A program made the position numbers and the translations under genes. From assembly GCA_017860335.1 (NCBI GenBank), contig JAFNAU010000141.1:1-6059 (forward strand): 6,059 nucleotides of DNA, given 5' to 3'. Under the pieces are notes generated by a model that was not told where the DNA came from, did not search any database, and worked only from the letters and a program-made list of their open reading frames with translations. Each line of letters opens with the position of its first letter. Positions within the stretch are counted from its first letter, which is position 1. Shown here in pieces: positions 6,037 through 6,059 of this stretch. This stretch comes from Bacteroidota bacterium (GTDB lineage: Bacteria > Bacteroidota > Bacteroidia > Bacteroidales > Paludibacteraceae).

Positions 6037-6044
6037 CAAAAGTA
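6037..6044 (-). promoter_or_regulatory. Bacteroidetes-type -7 box (TACTTTTG) upstream of folP
   Basis: On the minus strand this reads TACTTTTG, a full match to the Bacteroidetes sigma-ABfr -7 consensus TAnnTTTG. A -33 TTTG would fall about 20 nt further upstream, beyond the window end, so only half the promoter can be tested. With usual spacing, transcription would start near 6030, giving a leader of about 48 nt before folP without a Shine-Dalgarno-like sequence. It would drive folP, dacA, the PNGase F-like gene and possibly the genes after it. Confidence 0.55.
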
Positions 6045-6059
6045 AAAAAATAAATGCTT

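Overview
The window looks like chromosomal DNA of a member of the Bacteroidota, most likely Bacteroidales. Three things point there. (1) The promoter-like box TACTTTTG upstream of the first gene fits the Bacteroidetes -7 consensus TAnnTTTG. (2) No start codon has a convincing Shine-Dalgarno sequence. (3) The proteins have Bacteroidetes-style versions of their motifs, for example RMGDPETE in PurD, a ~384-residue NtrC-like regulator without a DNA-binding domain, and a PNGase F-type protein. The assignment rests on pattern recognition, not on a search.

All six genes lie on the minus strand and read from high to low coordinates: folP (5982-5137), dacA (5049-4246), a secreted PNGase F-like protein (4249-3020), purD (2982-1714), an NtrC-like response regulator (1641-490) and rpiB (from 393, cut by the window start). 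Gaps are -4 to 96 nt, so one long transcript, or a few overlapping ones, is plausible. The visible promoter candidate is upstream of folP. A weaker one lies in the 72-nt purD/regulator gap, beside a cluster of TTCTGA/TCAGAA half-sites. A related palindrome recurs in the regulator/rpiB gap. No strong intrinsic terminator is visible.

Four genes are housekeeping enzymes: folate synthesis (FolP), c-di-AMP synthesis (DacA), purine synthesis (PurD) and the pentose phosphate pathway (RpiB). The two unusual members are the PNGase F-like protein, whose ATG overlaps the dacA stop codon as ATGA, and the response regulator, which has a receiver and an AAA+ domain but no HTH and carries GSFTSA in place of GAFTGA. 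No defence system, mobile element, CRISPR array, tRNA or rRNA is seen. No intergenic stretch reaches 100 nt.
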